Origin: Bacteroidota bacterium
GTDB taxonomy: Bacteria; Bacteroidota; Ignavibacteria; Tepidaquicellales; Tepidaquicellaceae
DNA length: 64,000 bases
Reading direction: 5' to 3'
Assembly (NCBI GenBank): GCA_018266835.1
Contig: JAFDZP010000004.1
Location: 342,837-406,836 of the forward strand
In this document: one piece after another, positions 35,979-44,607 of the stretch
Layout: each line of letters opens with the position of its first letter
How positions within the stretch are numbered: position 1 is the first letter of the stretch
Translations under genes and position numbers: made by a program
Notes under the pieces: model-generated
The model's input: the letters and a program-made list of their open reading frames with translations, nothing else
What the model was told of the DNA's origin: nothing
The model's database searches: none

Positions 35979-38012
35979 TTATCCGAAACTTGGCTCTTTG
36001 CCTTTTTCAATCATTATATCAAATATGAAGTGCGTAATTACGATAGCTGTGAACAAGTTTGCAACTAAACCGAATAACAATGTTAATGCAAAGCCCTGAA
36101 TAGGTCCTGTTCCGAATTGATATAATATTAAACCTGTAATGATACTTGTTACGTGAGAGTCAAAAATAGCTGAGAAAGCTTTTTTGTATCCGACTTCCAG
36201 CGCTGTTTTTAACGGCTTGCCTGTTGCAAGTTCTTCTCTTATTCTTTCAAAGATAAGAACGTTTGTATCTACAGCCATACCGAGCGTCAGAATCAAGCCT
36301 GCAATACCCGGCACTGTTAAAGTTGCCTTTAACGAAGCCATGATTCCAAGTATGAAAAGAACGTTGATTACAAGCGCTACGTCAGCAACTGTTCCGCCGA
36401 CTCTGTAATAAACTATCATAAATAATGCTACAAGTATCAAAGCAGCAAGTGATGAGAATATACCTGCTTTAATAGAGTCTTCTCCGAGCGATGGCCCGAT
36501 AGAACGCTCTTCAATAATCTTTACAGGGGCAGGTAATGCGCCGGCTTTAAGCACAATTTCAAGAAGCTTTGCTTCCTGAATATTTGCCATTCCTTCGATT
36601 TGTGAATTACCGCCTGAAATTTTTCCTCTTACTACAGGAGCAGAGAATACTGCATTATCTAAAACGATTGCAATTCTTTTTCCGATGTTTGAACCTGTGA
36701 TTCTTGACCAGTCGGCAGAACCTTCAGTGTTCATTTCCATTGTTACAACTGGTGTATTGTTAGTCGGGTCGATGTTAGCTCTTGCATTGGTAATAACTTT
36801 ACCTGTTAACTCAGCATCTTTTTTGATTGCGTATAATGTGTAGATCTTTCCTTCAGGTGATTCAACTGTTCTGTTGCCCCATGCAAAGGTCATATCTGAC
36901 GGGATAACTGCTTTAACATCTTCTCTTGCAAGCAATCTGTCAACTTTATCTTTATCAGCTTCTCTTACATAACCGTCTGCAACACCTGACTGCTGATTTA
37001 ACTGAACAAGTGTGAAGAAAGGATATTTTGCTTTTATCTCTTCTTCAGATAATTGTTTGTTAGTATCTGCAGGAGTTGTTGTATCTGCTTTTGTTATTGC
37101 GCTGTCTTTCTTTGTCTTTGTTGTATCCTTTTTAGTCTTAGTGGTATCTTTTTTATCGACAACTTTTTTATCAGTTACTTTAGTAGAATCTTTTTTATTC
37201 TTTCCGGCTGTTTCGTTCTTTGATTTAGTAGTATCTGCACTTGTTAATGAAGTCTTATTCTTTGTAGAATCCAAAGTATTTGTCTTCAAAGAATCTTTTA
37301 CAGTGTTAGTGGTATCTTTGTTTCCTACCATAACATTGTTGATAGCTTCCATCACCTTTACAGTGCTTTGAGCATCTTTTACCAGCTTGAACTCCAGCAT
37401 TGCAGTTCCCTGTAAAAGTTTTCTTACTTCTTCCTGATTGCTTACGCCCGGAAGCTCAACGATGATTCTGCTTCCGCCGATTTTTTGAATCTGCGGTTCG
37501 GCAACACCGTACTGGTCAATTCTGTTTCTTACGATTTCAACAGCTCTGTCTAAAGCTCCGTCGATTTCATCTTTTAATTTTTTATCGACGTCTTTTTCCT
37601 CATCACGGATTTCTCCGTAATAAGATTTTAAACTAAGACCTTTTGCCTGAAGCTTTTGTTTGAAAGTTTCAAAAATTGCTTCATCATTGCCTTTAGTAGC
37701 TTCTTTAGTCTCATTGAGAACAGCTGTCAAAGTTGCGTCTTTCTTTTTTGCAAGATCTTCCAGCAGTTTTACAATGTCTACATCAAGTACAACATACATC
37801 CCGCCCTTAAGGTCAAGACCAAGCTTTATTCTTTTGTCTCTGGCACTCTTCAGCTTTTCTCCGTTTTTATCAACGAAGTCAATGCTGTCCTGTCCCGTTT
37901 TACCCTTTAACTCCTTGCTCAGGTTATAATCCTGATAAGTAGGATAGAGGAAGTAAAGCGACAAAATAATAAGAAAAACGGTGAGAACGATTCTCGTAAG
38001 ATTCTTCTTCAA
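35979..38012 (-). CDS. secD: Protein translocase subunit SecD with low-complexity insert
   Basis: The 677-residue protein is SecD: LGLDLKGGMYVVLDVD (~64-79), RNRIDQYGVAEPQIQKIGG, LPGVSNQEEVRKLLQGTAMLEF, then six C-terminal membrane segments with MAVDTNVLIFERIREEL. Residues ~231-320 are an unusual Lys/Thr/Asp-rich insert with KKDTTKT repeats between the P1 base and the P1 head. SecD of this group is usually shorter. The insert lies in the periplasmic part. It heads the secD-secF-STAS transcript. Confidence 0.94.
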   Translation of the reverse strand: MKKNLTRIVLTVFLIILSLYFLYPTYQDYNLSKELKGKTGQDSIDFVDKNGEKLKSARDKRIKLGLDLKGGMYVVLDVDIVKLLEDLAKKKDATLTAVLNETKEATKGNDEAIFETFKQKLQAKGLSLKSYYGEIRDEEKDVDKKLKDEIDGALDRAVEIVRNRIDQYGVAEPQIQKIGGSRIIVELPGVSNQEEVRKLLQGTAMLEFKLVKDAQSTVKVMEAINNVMVGNKDTTNTVKDSLKTNTLDSTKNKTSLTSADTTKSKNETAGKNKKDSTKVTDKKVVDKKDTTKTKKDTTKTKKDSAITKADTTTPADTNKQLSEEEIKAKYPFFTLVQLNQQSGVADGYVREADKDKVDRLLAREDVKAVIPSDMTFAWGNRTVESPEGKIYTLYAIKKDAELTGKVITNARANIDPTNNTPVVTMEMNTEGSADWSRITGSNIGKRIAIVLDNAVFSAPVVRGKISGGNSQIEGMANIQEAKLLEIVLKAGALPAPVKIIEERSIGPSLGEDSIKAGIFSSLAALILVALFMIVYYRVGGTVADVALVINVLFILGIMASLKATLTVPGIAGLILTLGMAVDTNVLIFERIREELATGKPLKTALEVGYKKAFSAIFDSHVTSIITGLILYQFGTGPIQGFALTLLFGLVANLFTAIVITHFIFDIMIEKGKEPSFG

Positions 38013-38262
38013 GTTATATCTCCGGTATTAATGGTTAAATTTTAATGGGTTCAAAAACACACAAAAGGTAAAATTACCTGTAATCCTCAAAAATGTCAAT
38101 GTAAATAGAGTAGGTTTAAAGCAGGTTTAATCTATGTAAAAGATTTATTTAAGCAATATAAATTAGAATTTTATTGCAGATACAAATCGTATGTTAAGTC
38201 AGTATTTTCAAATTGAAAAAGCCCTTCAAAATGGGTATCTTGCTTATTACCTATTTAATATT

Positions 38263-39330
38263 ATGGATAGAATATCGGCAGTAAAGGGTAATTTCAAAGC
38301 GCTGGGAATTGACTCCCTCCTCGTTAAAAATCTCTCAAATATCAGATACTTATCGGGCTTTTCAGGAAGCGCAGGGGCTCTGCTTCTTACTAAAGATAAA
38401 GACTATTTTATATCGGATTTCAGATATAAAACTCAGTCCAAATCCGAAGTCTACGATAATTTTAATATTATAATATATAAGCAGAATTCCTACGGATACA
38501 TTGCAGACCTTATAAAAAAGCATCAATTAAAGAAAATCGGCTTCGAATCTAATTTTTTGACTGTAAATGATGCAGAAGGACTAAAAAAAGAATTCGCTCC
38601 CGTAAAATTCATCGGAGTAAATAGTTTAATTGAGAAATACACTTCACAAAAGAACGAAAGAGAAATTGAACTTACTAAAAAAGCAGTTGAGATAACGGAC
38701 AGAGTGTTTTCAAAAATCCTCTCTATTATAAAGCCGGGAATGACTGAGAACGACATCTCAGCAGAAATTTCTTATTATCATAAAAAATACGGCGCATCGG
38801 GAGATTCATTTGACCCGATAGTTGCATCAGGTGTGCGCAGCGCTTTTCCCCATGCAAGACCGACAAACAAAAAAATCGGTAATAACGAATTAGTTACATT
38901 AGACTTTGGCTGCGTAGTTGAAGGAATGAAATCGGACATGACAAGAACTATTGCATTCGGAAAAATTCCTGCCGAGTGTAAAAAGATTTATGATATAGTT
39001 TTGGAAGCACAGAAAAGAGGAGTTGATGCAGTACGCGCAGGTATAACTGTAAAGAAACTTGATTCATATTCAAGAGGATATATCAAATCAAAAGGATACG
39101 GAAATAATTTCGGGCATGGACTTGGACACGGGCTCGGATATGATATTCATGAAGGTCCTTCTATAAATCCAAGAACTGACTACAAACTTTTAGTTAATAA
39201 TATTGTAACAATTGAGCCGGGAATTTATGTCGAAGGCTTAGGCGGCGTGAGAATAGAAGACGACGTTATTGTTAAAGAGGGCGGCTGCGAAATTTTAAAC
39301 ATCAGCCCTAAAGAATTAATTACTCTATAA
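38263..39330 (+). CDS. M24-family metallopeptidase (Xaa-Pro aminopeptidase-like)
   Basis: The 355-residue enzyme has an N-terminal creatinase-like domain (~1-125) and a pita-bread domain. Metal ligands are visible in LDFGCVVEGMKSDMTRT (two Asp), GHGLGHGLGYDIHEGP (His), TIEPGIYVEG (Glu) and GGVRIEDDV (Glu). I chose the ATG at 38263 because the homologous start MDRISAVKGNFKALGI is there; the upstream ATG at 38191 adds 24 unrelated residues. It probably removes N-terminal residues before proline. The next gene follows after 13 bp. Confidence 0.9.
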   Translation: MDRISAVKGNFKALGIDSLLVKNLSNIRYLSGFSGSAGALLLTKDKDYFISDFRYKTQSKSEVYDNFNIIIYKQNSYGYIADLIKKHQLKKIGFESNFLTVNDAEGLKKEFAPVKFIGVNSLIEKYTSQKNEREIELTKKAVEITDRVFSKILSIIKPGMTENDISAEISYYHKKYGASGDSFDPIVASGVRSAFPHARPTNKKIGNNELVTLDFGCVVEGMKSDMTRTIAFGKIPAECKKIYDIVLEAQKRGVDAVRAGITVKKLDSYSRGYIKSKGYGNNFGHGLGHGLGYDIHEGPSINPRTDYKLLVNNIVTIEPGIYVEGLGGVRIEDDVIVKEGGCEILNISPKELITL

Positions 39331-39343
39331 TTTTAGAATTTAT

Positions 39344-40621
39344 TTGAATAAAGTACTTATAATAGCTTATTACTTCCCGCCGATGGGTATGGGAGGAGTT
39401 CAGCGAACGTTGAAGTTTGCAAAATATCTGAAGGAGTTTAACTGGCAGCCTGTTGTGCTTACAGATTCCCCTAAAAAATATTTTGCAGTGGATAACTCGC
39501 TCCTTCATGAGGCTCTCGATAGCGGAATAATTATAGAGAGAACAGGACCAAAAGATTTTGACCCTTCGAAGATAATTATCAAAGCTCCCAATGAAAAAAT
39601 GAGAAAATTGAGAAGCACTGTTTCTCAGTTCTTTTTTATTCCCGATTCAAAAATCGGATGGAAGAAAAAAGCTCTCAAAAAAATTGACGAGATATGGTCT
39701 AAATACGGAGGTTTCGATTTAGTATTTGCTACTGCTCCGCCTTATACTGATTTTTTAATAGGACAGGAAGTAAAACGTAAGTATAAGATTCCGTTAGTAA
39801 TAGATTACAGAGATGCGTGGGTTGATAGCCCGGTGCTGAATTCATATCCTACTCCATACCATAAGCTGAAAAATATGCGACTTGAAAAAGGTGTGCTTCA
39901 TAATGCGAACAAAGTTATCACAACAAACCGCAGAGTGAAGGAATATATTATTTCACGCTACGGTAATATAGAGTATAACGATATAAAAATTATATCGCAT
40001 GGATTTGATCCCGATGATTTTGAGAAAGCTTCACATTCGGAATTGCCGGTAACAAATAAATTCAGAGTATCTTATTCGGGAAGTTTTTATACAAGAAATC
40101 CGAAATTCTATTTCGAGGCAATAAAAACTTTTGTTGAAAAATATCCTGAGCTTAAAGATAAAGTTGAGTTTTGTTTTATAGGTACTTTCTCAAAAGAGAA
40201 TTTACAGATTGCAAAAAACTTAGGAATAGAACCTTATTTAAATATAACAGGATACCTTGAGCATGTTGACTGTGTAAAGTATGTGATGGCATCGGATGTG
40301 TTGTTCCTAATGATTTCCAGAGGAGAAAATGAAGATGCAGCAATGCCCGGAAAAGTCGGTGAATACATCGGCAGCAAAAAGAATATAATTGCATGCATTC
40401 CTGAAGGTGTTACCAAGAAAATGCTTGAGAAATATAATGCAATAAAATTTATCAACGAAGAAAATCCCGCTGAAATAGCAAAAGCAATAAAAGAATACTA
40501 CGATGCAAAACAGCATGATAATATGCCAAGAGCAAACGAAGATATGCTTACCGAATATGACAGAAAGAACCTCACATATGAACTTGCAAAAGAATTTAAT
40601 CTTTTAAAAGATATTGACTAA
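39344..40621 (+). CDS. Glycosyltransferase (GT4-like)
   Basis: The 425-residue protein has the GT-B N-terminal signature KVLIIAYYFPPMGMGGVQRTLKF cut across two strands (YYFPP, GGVQRT), VFATAPPYTDFLIG, then IDYRDAWVDSP. The C-terminal domain has FRVSYSGSFYTRNP, ITGYLEHV, and an acidic donor loop (AMPGKVGEYIGS). It probably transfers a sugar to a cell-surface glycan; the acceptor is unknown. The start is TTG, 13 bp after the M24 peptidase gene. purD follows at 21 bp. Confidence 0.8.
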   Translation: MNKVLIIAYYFPPMGMGGVQRTLKFAKYLKEFNWQPVVLTDSPKKYFAVDNSLLHEALDSGIIIERTGPKDFDPSKIIIKAPNEKMRKLRSTVSQFFFIPDSKIGWKKKALKKIDEIWSKYGGFDLVFATAPPYTDFLIGQEVKRKYKIPLVIDYRDAWVDSPVLNSYPTPYHKLKNMRLEKGVLHNANKVITTNRRVKEYIISRYGNIEYNDIKIISHGFDPDDFEKASHSELPVTNKFRVSYSGSFYTRNPKFYFEAIKTFVEKYPELKDKVEFCFIGTFSKENLQIAKNLGIEPYLNITGYLEHVDCVKYVMASDVLFLMISRGENEDAAMPGKVGEYIGSKKNIIACIPEGVTKKMLEKYNAIKFINEENPAEIAKAIKEYYDAKQHDNMPRANEDMLTEYDRKNLTYELAKEFNLLKDID

Positions 40622-40642
40622 CTGACTTTCGATTTTTCTTCT

Positions 40643-41929
40643 ATGAAAATCTTACTTATTGGTAACGGCGCACGCGAGAATGCCTTAGCTTGGAAGATTT
40701 CAACCTCACCTTCATTTAAAAGTACAAATTCCGTTTTATACTCAGCACCCGGAAATCCCGGAATAAATAAATTTGCGACGGCAGTTGATATTCACTCCAC
40801 TGATATAAAATCATTAAAAGAATTTGCTATAAAAGTGCAAATTGATTTTACTGTAGTAGGACCTGAAATTCCATTATCCCTTGGTATAGTGGATGAATTT
40901 GAGAAGGAAGGCTTGACAATTTTCGGACCGAGAAAATCTGCAGCGGAAATAGAAACGAGCAAGGTCTTCTCCAAGGATTTAATGCAGAAGCATGGCATTC
41001 CTACCGCTCAATACAAAGTATTCACCACTGAAAATTTAAATGAGTTAAATCCTTTCATTGAGAAAATAAATTTTCCGGTTGTAGTGAAAGCAGACGGCTT
41101 AGCTGCCGGTAAAGGCGTTATTATCTGTAATAATTCTGAAGAAGTGAATGCATGTGTGAAGGATCTGACTGAAAATAAAATTTTCGGTGAATCAGGATTA
41201 AGTTTTGTTATTGAGCAGTTCCTGACCGGCAATGAAGTTTCCTTATTTGTAATTACTGACGGAGAGAACTATACAATCCTTCCATCTGCGCAGGATTACA
41301 AAAGAATATTTGAAGAAGATAAGGGAAAGAACACAGGTGGTATGGGAGCGTTTTCTCCGGCTCATAAGTATTGCGATGAAACAGTTCTGAATAAAGTTGA
41401 AGAGAAAATTATTCAGCCTACCCTTACTGCTTTAAAAAAGGAAGGGAGAGAATACAAAGGGTGTTTATATGCAGGATTGATGATAAGTGAGGACAAAGAA
41501 CCTTATGTAATTGAATTCAACTGCCGCTTCGGCGATCCTGAAACGCAGGCAGTGCTTACTTTAATAGAATCTGATTTTCTGCAATTACTAATAGCATCAG
41601 CAGAAGGAAATTTAAAAGATTATGGTCTTGTTGTTAAAAATGCTTTTGCGGGGTGCGTAGTACTTGCTTCACTCGGTTATCCCGATGAATATAAAACAGG
41701 AATGCTGATTGAAGGATTGAATGAAGTTTCAGATAGTATATTAGTTTTCCATGCGGGGACAGTTGAAAGAGAAGGTAAAGTTTATACTCACGGAGGCAGA
41801 GTGCTTTCTGTAGTTTCTTCCTCTGAAAAATCTTTTAATTCTGCTTTTGAAAATATATATTCAGCAATAGAAAAAATCGATTTTGAAAATAAATATTTCA
41901 GAAGAGATATAGGCAATAAAGTTTTATAA
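40643..41929 (+). CDS. purD: Phosphoribosylamine-glycine ligase
   Basis: The 428-residue ATP-grasp enzyme has MKILLIGNGARENALAWK, PVVVKADGLAAGKGVIIC, IEQFLTGNEVSLFV, TGGMGAFSPA and FNCRFGDPETQAVL. It makes glycinamide ribonucleotide, step two of purine synthesis. The length is usual. It is likely cotranscribed with its neighbours (21-bp gap upstream, 35-bp gap to galE). Confidence 0.96.
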   Translation: MKILLIGNGARENALAWKISTSPSFKSTNSVLYSAPGNPGINKFATAVDIHSTDIKSLKEFAIKVQIDFTVVGPEIPLSLGIVDEFEKEGLTIFGPRKSAAEIETSKVFSKDLMQKHGIPTAQYKVFTTENLNELNPFIEKINFPVVVKADGLAAGKGVIICNNSEEVNACVKDLTENKIFGESGLSFVIEQFLTGNEVSLFVITDGENYTILPSAQDYKRIFEEDKGKNTGGMGAFSPAHKYCDETVLNKVEEKIIQPTLTALKKEGREYKGCLYAGLMISEDKEPYVIEFNCRFGDPETQAVLTLIESDFLQLLIASAEGNLKDYGLVVKNAFAGCVVLASLGYPDEYKTGMLIEGLNEVSDSILVFHAGTVEREGKVYTHGGRVLSVVSSSEKSFNSAFENIYSAIEKIDFENKYFRRDIGNKVL

Positions 41930-41964
41930 ATAGTTTTGTAAACGTTTTCATAAAGTATATAGAT

Positions 41965-42999
41965 ATGGCAAAAATATTAGTTACAGGCGGCGCAGGATAT
42001 ATCGGCTCGCATACAGTCGTTGAGTTAATGAATGCCGGATTTGATGTTGTTATAATAGATAACTTCTCAAACTCCGATGCATCTGCGCTTGGAGGAATAG
42101 AGCAAATCACTGGTAAAGCTCCGGCTTTTTACAATATAGATCTATGCGACAAGGAAGACCTGAACTACTGTCTTGAAAAGGAAAAAGATGTCGATGCAAT
42201 AATTCACTTTGCTGCATTTAAAGCAGTTGGTGAATCAGAAAGATTGCCCATGAAATACTACAACAATAACGTTGTTGGAATGGTAAATCTTCTCGACTGC
42301 ATTATAAAAAATAAGCTTAACAATTTTGTGTTTTCTTCGTCATGCACAGTTTATGGCGATGCTGATGAATTGCCTGTAACAGAAAATTCTCCCATGAAAC
42401 GCGCTGAATCCTCTTACGGATTTACAAAACAAATCGGGGAAAGAATGTTATCTGATGTTTCTAGAGCAGACGGACTCAGAGTAATTTCGTTAAGATATTT
42501 TAATCCTATAGGTGCACATGATACTGCTATAATTGGCGAGCTTCCCATCGGAGTTCCCAACAATCTTGTTCCATTCATTACTCAAACTGCAATCGGATTA
42601 AGAGAGCAGCTTACAGTATTCGGAAATGACTACGATACAACTGACGGAACAAATATCCGTGATTACATTCACGTAGTTGATTTAGCCAAAGCGCACGTAA
42701 AAGCAGTTGCAAGATTAATTGAAAAGAAGGCTGAAGATAATTTAGAAATTTTTAATTTAGGTACGGGAGTAGGAAACTCCGTGCTTGAAGTCGTGAATAC
42801 TTTCGAAAGAGTTTCAGGTGAAAAATTAAATTATAAAATTGGTGCAAGAAGAGCCGGCGACGTTGTTTCAATTTATGCAGATACTAAAAAGGCCGGAGAC
42901 ATTCTTGGCTGGAGAACTGAAAGGGACTTAGCAAATGCTCTTTCAACTGCATGGAAGTGGGAGCTCGCTCTCAAAGAAAAAAGAGAAATTAATAAATGA
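41965..42999 (+). CDS. galE: UDP-glucose 4-epimerase
   Basis: The 344-residue extended SDR has ILVTGGAGYIGSHTVVELM, IHFAAFKAVGESE, SSSCTVYG and YGFTKQIGE (Tyr-x3-Lys). RYFNPIGAHD and DGTNIRDYIHVVDLA are also present, all GalE marks. It interconverts UDP-glucose and UDP-galactose for surface glycans, in keeping with the nearby glycosyltransferase. meaB starts 9 bp after its stop. Confidence 0.94.
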   Translation: MAKILVTGGAGYIGSHTVVELMNAGFDVVIIDNFSNSDASALGGIEQITGKAPAFYNIDLCDKEDLNYCLEKEKDVDAIIHFAAFKAVGESERLPMKYYNNNVVGMVNLLDCIIKNKLNNFVFSSSCTVYGDADELPVTENSPMKRAESSYGFTKQIGERMLSDVSRADGLRVISLRYFNPIGAHDTAIIGELPIGVPNNLVPFITQTAIGLREQLTVFGNDYDTTDGTNIRDYIHVVDLAKAHVKAVARLIEKKAEDNLEIFNLGTGVGNSVLEVVNTFERVSGEKLNYKIGARRAGDVVSIYADTKKAGDILGWRTERDLANALSTAWKWELALKEKREINK

Positions 43000-43008
43000 A
43001 GAAGCACA

Positions 43009-43947
43009 ATGATAATAGACGATAATTTTTTAGAAAGAGTTTACAGCAGCGATAAGAGGGCAATTGCCAGGGCAATATCAGTTGTTGAAGATGAATCAGA
43101 AGGGCGAGAGGAAATCCTACGCAAAATTTATCCTAAAACTGGACGTGCATATAAAATCGGAATCACGGGTCCTCCCGGAGCAGGGAAGTCAACTCTTACA
43201 AATGCACTTGTAAAGCTATTAGTATCTCAAGGGTATAAAGTGGGAGTTATTGCAATTGACCCGACAAGTCCCTTTACAGGAGGTGCATTGCTTGGCGACA
43301 GAATCCGCATGACAGATATCGGAATGCTGGACGGAGTTTATATCCGTTCCATGGCTACGCGCGGTTCGCTGGGCGGACTAAGTATGAACGTTGTTGAAGC
43401 ATGCGATGTTCTCGATGCATCAGGTAAGGATTTTATTTTAATTGAAACTGTCGGCGTTGGTCAGTCAGAGCTTGATATTGCAAAGACGGCTGATACCACA
43501 ATTGTTGTTCTTGTACCCGAATCAGGCGATGCTATTCAGGCAATGAAGGCGGGACTTATGGAGATAGCCGATATATTTGTTTTAAACAAATCAGATAGAG
43601 AAGGCGCTGACGGAGTTGCTGCAACTCTAAAAAATATAATTCACTTAAAACCTCCAACGGAAGATAACTGGATTATAAATGTACTGAAGACAGTCGGCAG
43701 CTTAAATAAAGGTCTTGAAGAATTATTAGCAGAGATATTAAAACATAAAACTCATCTTGAAGAGTCAGGCTGGCTTAAGAAGAAAAGAATTTCTAATCTT
43801 ACAAAAAAGATATACGAGTTAGTCCATAACAGACTTGATTACACTTTCTGGAATGATGAAAAAAGAAAAACACTTGCCGATAATCTTGATGAGCTTTACG
43901 AAAAGAAACAGGACCCGTATTCATATGTGGATTCTTTGATGAAGTAA
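43009..43947 (+). CDS. meaB: Methylmalonyl-CoA mutase-associated GTPase MeaB
   Basis: The 312-residue G3E-family GTPase has Walker A GPPGAGKST (54-62), IDPTSPFTGGALLGDRIRM, MATRGSLGGLS, ETVGVGQSELDIA and the base motif LNKSDREGAD. MeaB protects and reloads the adenosylcobalamin-dependent mutase. The mutase itself is not in the window. A cobalamin economy also fits the MetH fragment at 49.3 kb. Confidence 0.93.
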   Translation: MIIDDNFLERVYSSDKRAIARAISVVEDESEGREEILRKIYPKTGRAYKIGITGPPGAGKSTLTNALVKLLVSQGYKVGVIAIDPTSPFTGGALLGDRIRMTDIGMLDGVYIRSMATRGSLGGLSMNVVEACDVLDASGKDFILIETVGVGQSELDIAKTADTTIVVLVPESGDAIQAMKAGLMEIADIFVLNKSDREGADGVAATLKNIIHLKPPTEDNWIINVLKTVGSLNKGLEELLAEILKHKTHLEESGWLKKKRISNLTKKIYELVHNRLDYTFWNDEKRKTLADNLDELYEKKQDPYSYVDSLMK

Positions 43948-43978
43948 ATTTGAAATAAATTGAAGTAATTGGAAGTAA

Positions 43979-44494
43979 ATGAAATTATTTCATATCAGTG
44001 AAGAGCCCGATATAAAAATTTTCTATCCGAGACCATCTCCGCAGAATTATGACTCTATAAATGGAGATGTTGTTTTTGCAATATCTGATGCAATGCTTCA
44101 CAATTATCTGCTTCCACGCGATTGTCCCAGGGTTACTTATTATAAAGGACCTGAAACTTCTGAAAGAGATGGAACAAATTTTTTCGGAGACAGTGAAGCG
44201 GATTACATAATTAATGTTGAGCAGGATTGGAAGGAAAGAATAGAGAAAGCTGTTCTTTATAAATATGAAATGCCTCCGGAAAATTTTATTCTGCTTGATA
44301 AGACTGCAGGATATTGGATTTCATATAAAGAAGTAATTCCGTTATCAGTTATTAAGTTAAGAAATTTACAAATTGAAATAAGTAAAAGGAACGCAGAATT
44401 AAGATTTTCAGATAATTTACAGCAAATAGCCGATAATGTGAAGGATTCAAGTTTAAATTTTTCAATTATTCGTCTGAGAAACGCGAAATTATAA
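43979..44494 (+). CDS. DUF6886-like protein, unknown function
   Basis: The 171-residue cytoplasmic protein begins MKLFHISEEPDIKIFYPRPSP and contains VVFAISDAMLHNYLLPRDCPRV, a pattern I associate with DUF6886. No catalytic motif is assigned. It lies 31 bp after meaB and is the last gene before the ppiD promoter, so it may end the purD-galE-meaB transcript. Confidence 0.7.
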   Translation: MKLFHISEEPDIKIFYPRPSPQNYDSINGDVVFAISDAMLHNYLLPRDCPRVTYYKGPETSERDGTNFFGDSEADYIINVEQDWKERIEKAVLYKYEMPPENFILLDKTAGYWISYKEVIPLSVIKLRNLQIEISKRNAELRFSDNLQQIADNVKDSSLNFSIIRLRNAKL

Positions 44495-44518
44495 CCTGTT
44501 TTTTACCCTTTAAATGAA

Positions 44519-44549
44519 TTGATTTTCCCTCCCAAAACCTATAACTTTA
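44519..44549 (+). promoter_or_regulatory. Promoter of the PpiD-like gene
   Basis: TTG at 44519-44521, a 20-nt spacer, then TAACTTTA at 44542-44549. The start codon is 59 nt downstream, preceded by AAGGAG. Confidence 0.65.
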
Positions 44550-44607
44550 AGGTTTATTCCGCAAAATTTCAAATATTTATACATAATTAAGGAGTTCATT
44601 ATATCTA

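Noticed and set aside
38191..38262. Upstream start for the M24 peptidase
   Set aside because: The 24 extra residues do not resemble the family, whose usual start (MDRISAVK) is at 38263.
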